Below the pieces are notes generated by a model, which did not search any database, was not told where the DNA came from, and saw only the letters and a list, made by a program, of their open reading frames with translations. The translations under genes and the position numbers were made by a program. From contig NZ_JAPMLN010000008.1 in assembly GCF_026410405.1 (NCBI RefSeq), forward strand, positions 62,001 through 126,000: a stretch of 64,000 nt of DNA, written 5' to 3'. The DNA is from Marinicella gelatinilytica (GTDB taxonomy: Bacteria > Pseudomonadota > Gammaproteobacteria > Xanthomonadales > Marinicellaceae). This document shows, in pieces, positions 53,038-61,330 of this stretch. Numbering within the stretch: position 1 is the first letter of the stretch; each line of letters starts with the position of its first letter.

Positions 53038-53322
53038 ATGTTTGATTTATTTTTTGCAAAATATTTTATAGGGGTTTTATTGTTGACTGCCGGTATGATT
53101 TCTTTCGCGCACAAATGGGAAAAACAGGCCATTCCGCTTGATGGTGATGCGAGTTTGGATCGGTTGATTTCGGCGGCGGCTGATTGCGGAACAAGGCTTC
53201 AGCTTCATTGCGGTGGAAGGCGGTTTTGCCAGCTTATATCACCTCAATCGTTATGTAAAAAATTTAGATGGTGCAGCCGATTCTGCAAAAGATGTCTTGT
53301 TAAAGCTCGATAGATGGCCAAC
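53038..53322 (+). pseudogene. Frameshifted small membrane protein, family unknown
   Basis: The frame from ATG 53038 gives a membrane helix and LDGDASLDRLISAAADCG, then turns into meaningless Cys/Arg-rich sequence. In another frame the same stretch continues sensibly as AEQGFSFIAVEGGFASLYHL and NRYVKNLDGAADSAKDVLLK, so a frameshift near 53190 has broken one gene of about 90 residues. I do not recognise the family. The next relic begins only about 20 bases later. Confidence 0.55.
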
Positions 53323-53340
53323 TATACTACACTATAAGCC

Positions 53341-53522
53341 GCCGAGGAACACCCGGAAAGAATGGAATTGATTAAACAAGCCACGCCCTTAAAAGAAACG
53401 GTACGCCGGAAGAGGTGGCCAAAGTGGTGAAATTCTTAGCCAGAGATGCCGCCCGCTTTATCACTGCCACCGATATTCTGGTGGATGGCGGCGTGATTCA
53501 TAATATTAAGAAGATGGGGTAG
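53341..53522 (+). pseudogene. Short-chain dehydrogenase/reductase C-terminal remnant
   Basis: AEEHPERMELIKQATPLKET is read from 53341; after a frameshift near 53401 the text resumes as TPEEVAKVVKFLARDAARFI and TATDILVDGGVIHNI. That is the C-terminal end of an SDR enzyme, with the usual FLxSDxAxFITGxxxxVDGG form. The nucleotide-binding and Tyr-Lys parts are absent. The gene is dead. Confidence 0.8.
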
Positions 53523-53562
53523 CCTAAATATTCCATTCTTACATGATCTATTCGGGCACAGA

Positions 53563-53850
53563 CTATAAATGGCGTGTGAAGTCCATTGCTTGATGTAATA
53601 CGCGTATGACGATGAGGTTATGATTTGCTTGTTTAAAAATATGATGTGTGATGCAACCGGGTAAGCCGAATAATTCGGGACTTATATGGCTATAATCAGT
53701 ACCTATACCAGTATCTCGGTTGATTTTCTGGAATGCCTCATCAATTGAGCTGAGATACTGAATTGCTTTAGCTTGCCCAAATTCTTTAAGACTATATTGA
53801 TAAATTCTGGTAAGGTCGTCATAAGCTTTTGGTCTGAGCTTAATCGTCAT
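53563..53850 (-). CDS. ParE-family toxin
   Basis: A 95-residue type II toxin. IKLRPKAYDDLTRIYQYSLKEFG, then SIDEAFQKINRDTGIGTDYSHISPELFGLPGCITHHIFKQANHNLIVIRVLHQAMDF, is the ParE/RelE-fold pattern, where the LPGC and RVLHxxMD parts are conserved. ParE toxins attack DNA gyrase. It is preceded by, and overlaps by four bases with, the ParD-type antitoxin. Apparently intact. Confidence 0.92.
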   Translation of the reverse strand: MTIKLRPKAYDDLTRIYQYSLKEFGQAKAIQYLSSIDEAFQKINRDTGIGTDYSHISPELFGLPGCITHHIFKQANHNLIVIRVLHQAMDFTRHL

Positions 53851-54086
53851 GCGTTATTTTTATCGAGGAAACGATCCAGATTCCATTCAATGGGTTCACC
53901 ACTACGTTCGCCTTCTTCGATCAACTTTCTGAGTGTTTCAAGTTTAGAAGCCGCATGTCTTTCTTTGAGCAACCTTAAGCCTTCGCGAATAACTTCACTG
54001 TTGGTTTTATAATTGCCGGATTCAACCAAGTTTTCAATAAACTCTCTGAGTTCAGGGCCGGTATCGACTGTTATTGTTCGTGTCAT
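53847..54086 (-). CDS. ParD-family antitoxin
   Basis: A 79-residue ribbon-helix-helix protein. RTITVDTGPELREFIENLVESGNYKTNSEVIREGLRLLKER is the DNA-binding N-terminus (strand then two helices); the tail binds and blocks the toxin. It is first in the parDE operon, so it sits between the promoter palindromes at 54104-54147 and the toxin. Confidence 0.93.
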   Translation of the reverse strand: MTRTITVDTGPELREFIENLVESGNYKTNSEVIREGLRLLKERHAASKLETLRKLIEEGERSGEPIEWNLDRFLDKNNA

Positions 54087-54103
54087 TTTTGTAACTCAAT
54101 AAT

Positions 54104-54147
54104 TGTAAGTAAAAGTCTTACAGACAATAGTATAAGAGAAGTTCTTA
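54104..54147 (-). promoter_or_regulatory. Palindromic operator of the parDE operon
   Basis: TGTAAG-TAAAAGT-CTTACA (54104-54122) and TAAGAGAAGTTCTTA (54133-54147) are two palindromes about 30 bases apart with similar GTAAG/CTTAC ends, directly upstream of parD. This is the expected binding place for the ParD ribbon-helix-helix dimers, so autoregulation is likely. Confidence 0.6.
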
Positions 54148-54226
54148 CATTACAAAACATAAGTGTAGTTTTTGGATTGAAGAATTATCTAAGGACAGGA
54201 CGCAGCAAAAGATACAAATTTGTATA

Positions 54227-55981
54227 ATGGTCGACATGAATTTAAACAACTTTAAAGACCAGATAGATTCAGTCATCGTTGAGCGTGGTGCTGATTATTA
54301 TTTTGATAAAGCCGTAAGCCATTTGGAGCAGGTTGATGCTGGAATTTGGCTGTCTTTGGTAGAAGGTTCTTTGGACTATGATGTGCTGATTACGCTTGAT
54401 AATAATCAAATTAAGGAATGGCAATGTAACTGTCCCTATGATTATGGCCCGGTCTGCAAGCATGTGGTGGCGACTTTGTATGCGCTGGCAGATGAACTGG
54501 AGGTATCTACAGATGCTAACAACGGCATTCTTCCCAAGAAAAAAGCCGGTCAGAAACGAAAGAATCAGAACAATGAAGTCAGTCAAATTTTTTCTAAAGT
54601 CAATCAGCAGGAGTTACAAGAATTTTTACAAAAACAGTTTGTTAGCAATCGAGGTTTAAAAAACGCCTTGATTGCTTATTTCGCTGAATACCTGGATGAG
54701 GATATTAATAAAAAATATCAGATTATCGTAAAAAATATTTATAAAGCGGCGAAAGGGCGAGATGGTTTCATTGATTATCGTTCAACCTATAAACTTGAAC
54801 AACCGCTGTATGATTTACTCAAAAGAGCGAGTGAGTTCGTACATGACACTAAAATTATTCAAGCCTTGGCAATTTGTAAAGCCATCATTGAGCAGCTGCC
54901 TAAGATTGTCCATAATATGGACGATTCAGACGGCTCGGCGGGTGGTCTTTTTGAGTATGCTTTTGAGGTATTTGATGATATTTCAAATCAGGCTCATCCG
55001 GAACTAAAGGATGAATTGTTTAGTTATTGTCTCAAAGAATTTCCTAAAGAAAAATACAATGATTTTGGTTTTGAAAGCTATTTCTTAGATGTTCTGCCGG
55101 TGTTAATAACGACGGACAAGCAAGAAAAACAATTATTTGCTATAATTGATAAACAACTCAAAAAAGTCGCATCCAAAGCCTATTCAAGTTACGGAGTTGT
55201 GCAATTAATTAAGGTGAAAATTGGTTATTTATTAAAAAATAACAGACAAGACGAAGTTGATATTTTAGTCAATGAACATAAGCATTACCCGGAATTTAGA
55301 ACAGTACTGGTACAACAATCTTTGGATCAGAAAGATTTTAAACAAGCCAAAAAGTTGTGCCAACAAGGCATCATCATTGCTGAGAAAGAATGCCATGCCG
55401 GAACCGTCAGTCAGTGGCGTGAACAGTTGTTAACCATAGCAGAATTAGAACAAAACAAAGCGGATATCAGAAAGTGGGCAAAGATTTTGTTTAACGGGAG
55501 TTACCGTGACATGTCGTACTATAAACAACTTAAATCCACTTATTCCAAAAAAGAGTGGGCGGTGCAATGTGAAGCCATCATCGATGAAATTAAAGGTAAA
55601 AATCAATACGGCGGCTATGGCGCAGCCACTCAATTGGCAGATATTTTTGTGGCAGAAAAATATTTTGACCGATTGCTGACTTTATTACAAATCAACCCGG
55701 AAAGCATTAGGCTAATAGATGGCTATGCCCATCATCTTAGCAAGGATTATCCGCAGGAAATCAGGGATTTGTATGTATCCGGCATCAAAAAGCAGGCGGA
55801 AGAAACCGGCAGAAAAATCTACAATCAGACAGTCAAATATATAAAGACTTTGTCTAAAATCCCGGGCAGTCAGTCGAAAGTCAATGAGCTGATTCAATTT
55901 TTTAAATCACGTTATAAAAACCGCAGCGCCATGATGGAAATACTTAATAAACATTTCCCAAAGCAATTTAATGAATGTTAA
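54227..55981 (+). CDS. SWIM zinc-finger domain protein
   Basis: A 584-residue soluble protein. An N-terminal SWIM domain (WQCNCPYDYGPVCKHVVATL: C-x-C..C-x-H) is followed by a basic linker and a long helical repeat-like region (~110-580) rich in KQAKKLCQQGI-type helices, similar to TPR/HEAT-like arrays. SWIM proteins bind DNA or proteins and occur with helicases or defence genes. ATG at 54227 is used; a second Met four codons on would do. It has no obvious helicase partner here and follows the parDE module. Confidence 0.85.
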   Translation: MVDMNLNNFKDQIDSVIVERGADYYFDKAVSHLEQVDAGIWLSLVEGSLDYDVLITLDNNQIKEWQCNCPYDYGPVCKHVVATLYALADELEVSTDANNGILPKKKAGQKRKNQNNEVSQIFSKVNQQELQEFLQKQFVSNRGLKNALIAYFAEYLDEDINKKYQIIVKNIYKAAKGRDGFIDYRSTYKLEQPLYDLLKRASEFVHDTKIIQALAICKAIIEQLPKIVHNMDDSDGSAGGLFEYAFEVFDDISNQAHPELKDELFSYCLKEFPKEKYNDFGFESYFLDVLPVLITTDKQEKQLFAIIDKQLKKVASKAYSSYGVVQLIKVKIGYLLKNNRQDEVDILVNEHKHYPEFRTVLVQQSLDQKDFKQAKKLCQQGIIIAEKECHAGTVSQWREQLLTIAELEQNKADIRKWAKILFNGSYRDMSYYKQLKSTYSKKEWAVQCEAIIDEIKGKNQYGGYGAATQLADIFVAEKYFDRLLTLLQINPESIRLIDGYAHHLSKDYPQEIRDLYVSGIKKQAEETGRKIYNQTVKYIKTLSKIPGSQSKVNELIQFFKSRYKNRSAMMEILNKHFPKQFNEC

Positions 55982-56060
55982 TGAAAGTGAAAAGGTTTTC
56001 TATCCCTGAAGTGGTTAAAATAAGTTTTTGCTGTTTGGTTTTTTACACTATACTTTATCT

Positions 56061-56936
56061 ATGATTGAATTTCTTAATAAGACGGCATTTACGATGAGTG
56101 ACAGCCATGTGATTACCTGGTTGCAGATTTTGTATGCGCTGGGTTTTTTGATTGTGGCCTGGTTTTTAAGTCGCTTGTTGGCTTTTTTGGTGGTCAAGAA
56201 ATTGCTGAGTTCGGCGCGTATTAGTCAGGACAGTCGGGCCATTATTCAGCGAATTTTGTTTTACGCCATGATTGTACTGGTGTTGTTGACGGTGCTGACC
56301 TATTTGGGGATTCCATTAGCGACTTTTGCCTTTATTTCAGGTGCGGTGGCGATTGGTTTTGGTTTTGGTGCCAAGACCATTATTGAGAATTTCTTAAGTG
56401 GTTGGATTTTAATGTCGGAGCGGCCAATCCGGATTGGCGATATTGTTGAAATGGATGGTTTAATCGGGCGTATCATCAGTATCGGCAATCGCTCAACATT
56501 GATTAAGCGCAATGATGGCGCGGATATTGTGGTACCTAATAGTCAGGTATTGGAGTCACGCTTAGTCAACTGGACGCTGCATGATCCGTTTATTCGGACT
56601 TCAGTTCGTGTGGGTGTGGCTTATGGTTCTGATATTGGTTTAGTAAAAAACCTATTGGAACAGGTTATCCAAGCTTATGAGCTGGCACAAAAAGAACCCG
56701 GTGCGGTGATTGTGTTTGAGGATTTTGGTGACAGCGCCTTAATTTTTGATGTGTTCTTCTGGGTATCAATACAGGCCGGTCGTGAAATGCGTTTAATTCG
56801 CAGTGATGTTCGGTTTTTGATTGAGGAGGCATTTCGGGCACAGGGGATTGTTATTGCGTTCCCGCAACGAGATGTGCATGTGAACTTTACAGATCCCGGT
56901 CAATTGGCACGTTTACAGGATCACGACAATGAATGA
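56061..56936 (+). CDS. Small-conductance mechanosensitive channel (MscS family)
   Basis: About 291 residues from ATG 56061; the longer frame begins at a TTG in an unlikely leader. Three helices (residues ~20-40, 60-82, 88-108) lead into FAFISGAVAIGFGFGAKTIIENFLSGWILMSERPIRIGDIVEMDG, the pore-lining and beta domain of MscS, then a C-terminal alpha-beta cage (RVGVAYGSDIGLVKNLLEQVI). It releases solutes upon osmotic downshock. Its stop overlaps the ZntB-like start by eight bases. Confidence 0.93.
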   Translation: MIEFLNKTAFTMSDSHVITWLQILYALGFLIVAWFLSRLLAFLVVKKLLSSARISQDSRAIIQRILFYAMIVLVLLTVLTYLGIPLATFAFISGAVAIGFGFGAKTIIENFLSGWILMSERPIRIGDIVEMDGLIGRIISIGNRSTLIKRNDGADIVVPNSQVLESRLVNWTLHDPFIRTSVRVGVAYGSDIGLVKNLLEQVIQAYELAQKEPGAVIVFEDFGDSALIFDVFFWVSIQAGREMRLIRSDVRFLIEEAFRAQGIVIAFPQRDVHVNFTDPGQLARLQDHDNE

Positions 56937-57885
56937 ATCCAAAATAACTCATTTTACCTTAGATGGTCTTGGTGGCGGTACTGAAGTGAAGGCTCAAGAC
57001 AGCGTTGCCGCACCGTGGCAATGGTATCATCTTAAGTACACCGATAAAAAAGCCAGCAACTGGATTAAGCAGCGCAATGAATTAACTGAACAGGCGAAAG
57101 TTATCTTATTGAACCATGAAACCAGACCACGTACCTCAGTTAATGACCAGGAGGTGTTAATTTGTTTGCGCGGCATTAACCACAATGAAGATGAACAGCC
57201 TGAAGACATGGTGTCGATTCGACTGTGGCTGGGGGATGGCCTCATTATCACCAGCAGTGATGCCGGTAGCCAGTCCATCAATCACATTAAATCTCAGTTA
57301 TTGCAGCAGCTTGGACCTAAAAACGGCGAAGAGTTGTTGTTAATGTTGTTAGATCGACTGGCTTATTCCACCGATGACTTTGTTGATAAAATGGATGAAA
57401 AAATAGATCAGGCAGAAGATCAGGTTGATGACAGTTCTCTGTCAGAGTTTAACCCGCAGATTAATGAGATGCGACGTCAAATTGCTCATATCCGACGTTA
57501 CTTGTTGCCGCAACGAGAAGCTATTGATCAGCTACATCGAGTAAAATCACCACGATTAAGTACCGGTTTTTATGAGCAAGTTTATATGCATTTGGATAAG
57601 TTTATTCAACTCATAGAAAATTTAGATCTCCTGCGTGATCGGGCTTTAATGCTACAAGAGCATTTTATGGCCAATATCAGCCATGAGCAGAATAGTCGGC
57701 TTTATTTATTGTCGATAATATCAGCGATATTTTTACCCTTAACCTTTTTATCAGGCTTATTTGGCATGAATCTGGCAGGCATGCCGGGTTTACAAAACCC
57801 CTGGGCATTCTCTTTCGTGGTGATATTTAGTGTGATACTGACAGTGGGTTTATTAATCTGGTTTAAAAAAAGCAGGTGGTTTTGA
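56929..57885 (+). CDS. CorA/ZntB-type metal ion transporter
   Basis: A 318-residue 2-TM-GxN transporter. A cytosolic funnel domain (~1-255, with coiled helices such as DKMDEKIDQAEDQVDD) precedes two C-terminal helices with the GMN signature (FLSGLFGMNLAGMPG). The absence of the CorA Asp gate region and the presence of a longer funnel favour the ZntB branch, which carries Zn2+ with protons; substrate is not proven by sequence. Overlaps MscS and the following small gene (TGATG). Confidence 0.9.
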   Translation: MNESKITHFTLDGLGGGTEVKAQDSVAAPWQWYHLKYTDKKASNWIKQRNELTEQAKVILLNHETRPRTSVNDQEVLICLRGINHNEDEQPEDMVSIRLWLGDGLIITSSDAGSQSINHIKSQLLQQLGPKNGEELLLMLLDRLAYSTDDFVDKMDEKIDQAEDQVDDSSLSEFNPQINEMRRQIAHIRRYLLPQREAIDQLHRVKSPRLSTGFYEQVYMHLDKFIQLIENLDLLRDRALMLQEHFMANISHEQNSRLYLLSIISAIFLPLTFLSGLFGMNLAGMPGLQNPWAFSFVVIFSVILTVGLLIWFKKSRWF

Positions 57886-58184
57886 TGCGAATTATTTTGT
57901 TATTGGTTGTTTGTTTGAGCTTTGGAGATGTGATGGCGGAAGAATGTACATACAAAGGTATTAAGTTGATGGGTAAGGTTCAATTTGTTGATTCATTTCC
58001 GGACTTAAAGATTCACTATGTGAATTCATTTCCGGATATTAAGGTTCAGATGGTAACTTCGTTTCCTGATAAATGTGGAATGTGGCAAAAAGTCGATTCC
58101 TTTCCAGATTTTAAGGTGCAGGTGGTGGATTCCTTTCCGGATTTAAAAGTTCAGTTGGTGGATTCATTTCCGGGGATGCCCTAA
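57885..58184 (+). CDS. 7(1) septoil knot domain protein
   Basis: A 99-residue exported protein starting at ATG 57885 (TGATG overlap with the transporter stop). Signal peptide MRIILLLVVCLSFGDVMA leads into a mature chain with six VxSFPD or VDSFPG repeats at residues 35, 46, 57, 70, 81 and 92, spacing 11-11-13-11-11, and Cys21/Cys64. The pattern CTYKGIKLMGKVQ...DKCGMWQ...VDSFPDxKVQ matches the 7(1) septoil knot domain, one of the smallest and most complex knotted protein folds. Its cellular role is unknown. It lies between ZntB-like and SulP genes on one strand. Confidence 0.88.
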   Translation: MRIILLLVVCLSFGDVMAEECTYKGIKLMGKVQFVDSFPDLKIHYVNSFPDIKVQMVTSFPDKCGMWQKVDSFPDFKVQVVDSFPDLKVQLVDSFPGMP

Positions 58185-58190
58185 GCCGGT

Positions 58191-59849
58191 ATGAATAAAA
58201 ACCTTCGGCAGGAATTTACGCCCAAATTATTTACCTTAATTAAAGCCGGTATTTCAAAACAAACATTGGGCAAAGACGTGATGTCCGGTGTGATTGTCGG
58301 TATCGTGGCGTTGCCCCTGGCGATTGCCTTTGCCATTGCATCGGGCGTGTCGCCGGAAAAAGGACTGATTACAGCGATTGTGGCGGGCATTATTATTTCC
58401 GTCTTTGGTGGTTCTCGGGTGCAAATCGGCGGCCCCACCGGCGCCTTTATTGTTATCGTATACGGCATTGTGCAGACCCACGGTGTCGATGGTTTAATCC
58501 TGGCCACTTTTATGGCCGGCTTTATTATGATGGCGTTTGGCCTGGCACGCTTTGGGAATTTTTTAAAATATATTCCATATTCCCTGATAGTCGGTTTTAC
58601 CAGTGGCATTGCGGTGATTATCTTTTCATCGCAGGTCAATGATTTTCTGGGTTTGCAATTGAGCGATGTGCCGGCTGATTTTCTATCTAAATGGTTTTTG
58701 TACGCTCAACATTTCAATCAAATTAATCTCTATGCCGTCATCATTGCTGTCAGCACAGTTATCATGACCTTGTATTTTCAAAAACTGATTAAGCTGATTC
58801 CCGGATCCATTGTCGCTATTTTAATAGCCACCGTGTGTGTGCAATTGTTTAATATCCCGGTAACCACCATTGAAAGCCAATTTGGTGAGATTCCCAATGC
58901 CTTAAGCATGCCGAGTTTACCGTCGTTTGATTTTGACACCATGAAGTCGTTGATTCAGCCGGCTTTTGCGATTGCCTTATTGGGTTCAATCGAATCTTTA
59001 TTATCGGCAGTGGTGGCAGATTCCATGATTGGCGGTAAGCACCGTTCCAATATTGAACTGGTGGCCCAGGGGGCGGCCAATTCGGCCTCTGCTTTGTTCG
59101 GTGGAATTCCGGCCACCGGTGCCATTGCCCGCACCGCGACCAATGTCAATAATGGTGGGCGTACCCCGATTGCCGGGATAGTCCATGGTGTGGTGTTACT
59201 GTTGATTATGTTGTTATTTGCACCCCTGGCGAAACTGATTCCCTTGTCTTGTCTGGCCGGTATTTTGGTGGTGGTGGCCTATCATATGAGTGAGTGGCGG
59301 CAGTTTAAGTCACTCTTAAAAGGTGACAGAATGGATATTATTATCTTGCTTACCACCTTTTTCTTAACGGTGATATTTGATTTGGTGATTGCCATACAGG
59401 TTGGTATTGTGCTGTCGAGCTTTATGTTTATGCATCGCATGAGCCAATCGGTGCAGGTGAATAATATCAATATTGAACAAGAACGGGTGGAGCGCTTATT
59501 TGACGAAGAAACCCTGGATGTGCCTGAAGGCGTTGTTTTGTATGAAATTAACGGGCCGTTGTTTTTTGGGGCGGCACGTCAGTTCCAACACACCATGACC
59601 AGCATTCCGTCTTCATCGGCGAAAACCATCATTATACGTATGCGTTATGTGCCTCTGATTGATGCCACCGGTTATGAGACTTTAAAAGAAATTATCAATA
59701 GCTTTCAGAAACAAGGGATTCAGGTTATTTTATCGGGCATACGTGATGAACTGGTCAATGATTTTCAACGTCATAAGGTCTTTACTGTTTTAGACCGGCA
59801 ATTTGTGGTGAAAGACATCAAACAAGCACTGAGTTTAATCAGTTCATAA
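58191..59849 (+). CDS. SulP family inorganic anion transporter
   Basis: A 552-residue SLC26-type carrier with about fourteen membrane helices and a cytosolic STAS domain (~440-545: VVLYEINGPLFFGAARQFQ, IRMRYVPLIDATGYETLKEI). Conserved signatures are PLAIAFAIASGVSPEKGL, VQIGGPTGAF, GIPATGAIARTATNVNNGGRTPIAG. Members move sulfate, bicarbonate or other anions; which is used here cannot be said. It starts six bases after the knot-domain gene, so MscS-ZntB-knot-SulP probably form one operon for ion balance. Confidence 0.93.
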   Translation: MNKNLRQEFTPKLFTLIKAGISKQTLGKDVMSGVIVGIVALPLAIAFAIASGVSPEKGLITAIVAGIIISVFGGSRVQIGGPTGAFIVIVYGIVQTHGVDGLILATFMAGFIMMAFGLARFGNFLKYIPYSLIVGFTSGIAVIIFSSQVNDFLGLQLSDVPADFLSKWFLYAQHFNQINLYAVIIAVSTVIMTLYFQKLIKLIPGSIVAILIATVCVQLFNIPVTTIESQFGEIPNALSMPSLPSFDFDTMKSLIQPAFAIALLGSIESLLSAVVADSMIGGKHRSNIELVAQGAANSASALFGGIPATGAIARTATNVNNGGRTPIAGIVHGVVLLLIMLLFAPLAKLIPLSCLAGILVVVAYHMSEWRQFKSLLKGDRMDIIILLTTFFLTVIFDLVIAIQVGIVLSSFMFMHRMSQSVQVNNINIEQERVERLFDEETLDVPEGVVLYEINGPLFFGAARQFQHTMTSIPSSSAKTIIIRMRYVPLIDATGYETLKEIINSFQKQGIQVILSGIRDELVNDFQRHKVFTVLDRQFVVKDIKQALSLISS

Positions 59850-59923
59850 AAGTCGGAATGGAATTATAAAAAAATTGCCGACCAACAGTAAATAATTAAC
59901 GGTTAGTCGGCTGGTTTTCGAAT

Positions 59924-61204
59924 TTACTGATAGTCTTGAACCAACTGCACAAAGGCGCGAACACCGTTGAGTAGGGCGTCTTCGTCAATAAAAAATAAGG
60001 GGGAGTGGTTGCTGGGGGCGTTTTTATAGTCACTGTCCGGTGGAGAAATCCCTAAGAAGAAAAATAAGCCCGGGACTTCCTGGGCTAAATAAGAAAAGTC
60101 TTCGGCGCCGGTAATCAGACCCGAATCAATGACATTGTCGGCGCCAAATACCGACTCTAAAGACGCATTCATGCGCTCACTCAAATCAGGATTATTGATG
60201 GTCACCGGATAGCCCGGATAGATGTTAAATTCAACCTCTGCACCATTGGCATGGGCCACATGGGTGGTGATTTGCTCGAGTTGGTTGTGAATATTGTCCC
60301 GGGTATCCATATTAAAGTTACGAATGGTACCAATCATTTCAACTTCATCAGGAATAATGTTATTACGAATCCCGCCCTTAATGGCACCGAAAGACACCAC
60401 CGCAGGTGCCTGGGTGATATCGGTGCGTCTCGCGATAATGGTTTGTACCGAATTAATAATTTGCGCTGAGGTGGTGATGGGGTCAATCCCGCCCCAGGGT
60501 CTGGAGCCGTGGGTTTGGCGGCCTTTAACTTTAATGCCAAATTCATCGACTGCCGCCATCATTGGGCCCGGTCGATAAGCAATCACGCCGGTGGGTAAAC
60601 CGGCCCAAACGTGTAAACCAAACACGGCTTCGGGTTTTATTTTATCGAACAAGCCTTCTTTCAGCATCAGTTCCGCGCCGCCTTCTTCACCTTGCGGTAC
60701 GCCTTCTTCAGCGGGTTGGAAAATAAACATCAGGGTGCCGGCAAGATCGGCTTTGTTATTAGCAAACACTTCAGCAGCCGCCATTAAAATAGCCACATGG
60801 GCATCGTGGCCACAGGCATGCATCACGCCCACTTCTTCACCGCGGTATTCTGTGGTCACTTTTGAGGCAAACGGCACATCCACTTGTTCAGTGACCGGTA
60901 GCGCATCGGTGTCCGCGCGTAATGCCAACACGGGTCCTGGTTTGTCGCCTTTTAAAATACCCACCACACCATTGTAAGCAATGCCGGTTTGTACCTCTAA
61001 ACCCAAGGACTTTAAATGCTTAGCAATATATTCCGCGGTCTTAACTTCACGGTTACTGAGTTCCGGATTGGCATGTAAATGGCGACGCCATTCAATCAGT
61101 TTTGGTTCAATATTGTCTATCGAGGTGTTTAATTCCGCTGATTCAATTTGGGCGTGGGCTAAGCCTGTTAATAAGCTGAGTAAGCATATGATGCGTGTTT
61201 TCAT
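59924..61204 (-). CDS. Secreted M20-family amidohydrolase
   Basis: About 426 residues from the Met at 61204 (MKTRIICLLSLLTGLAHA, a signal peptide; an in-frame ATG six codons upstream is possible). The zinc-binding dipeptidase/hippurase pattern is DTDALPVTEQ, MHACGHDAHVAIL, FIFQPAEEG (catalytic Glu), VFGLHVWAGLPTG and the C-terminal ITGAEDFSYLAQEVPG. It would hydrolyse N-acyl amino acids in the periplasm; related IAA-amino-acid hydrolase-like proteins are common in marine gammaproteobacteria. Complete and typical in length. Confidence 0.92.
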   Translation of the reverse strand: MKTRIICLLSLLTGLAHAQIESAELNTSIDNIEPKLIEWRRHLHANPELSNREVKTAEYIAKHLKSLGLEVQTGIAYNGVVGILKGDKPGPVLALRADTDALPVTEQVDVPFASKVTTEYRGEEVGVMHACGHDAHVAILMAAAEVFANNKADLAGTLMFIFQPAEEGVPQGEEGGAELMLKEGLFDKIKPEAVFGLHVWAGLPTGVIAYRPGPMMAAVDEFGIKVKGRQTHGSRPWGGIDPITTSAQIINSVQTIIARRTDITQAPAVVSFGAIKGGIRNNIIPDEVEMIGTIRNFNMDTRDNIHNQLEQITTHVAHANGAEVEFNIYPGYPVTINNPDLSERMNASLESVFGADNVIDSGLITGAEDFSYLAQEVPGLFFFLGISPPDSDYKNAPSNHSPLFFIDEDALLNGVRAFVQLVQDYQ

Positions 61205-61280
61205 GGTTATTCTGGATGGCATAAAACAACCATAATAATGAGTTGTCAGTTTTGACGCAAGTGGATAATTTTTTCAACAC

Positions 61281-61308
61281 AAAAAAGCCACCTGTCATAA
61301 GGTGGCTT
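61281..61308 (-). terminator. Terminator after typA
   Basis: On the minus strand AAGCCACC-TTATGACA-GGTGGCTTTTTT: a strong seven- to eight-pair stem followed by T6, directly after the typA stop. Confidence 0.82.
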
Positions 61309-61330
61309 AAGGGATTTGTAAATTCTGACT

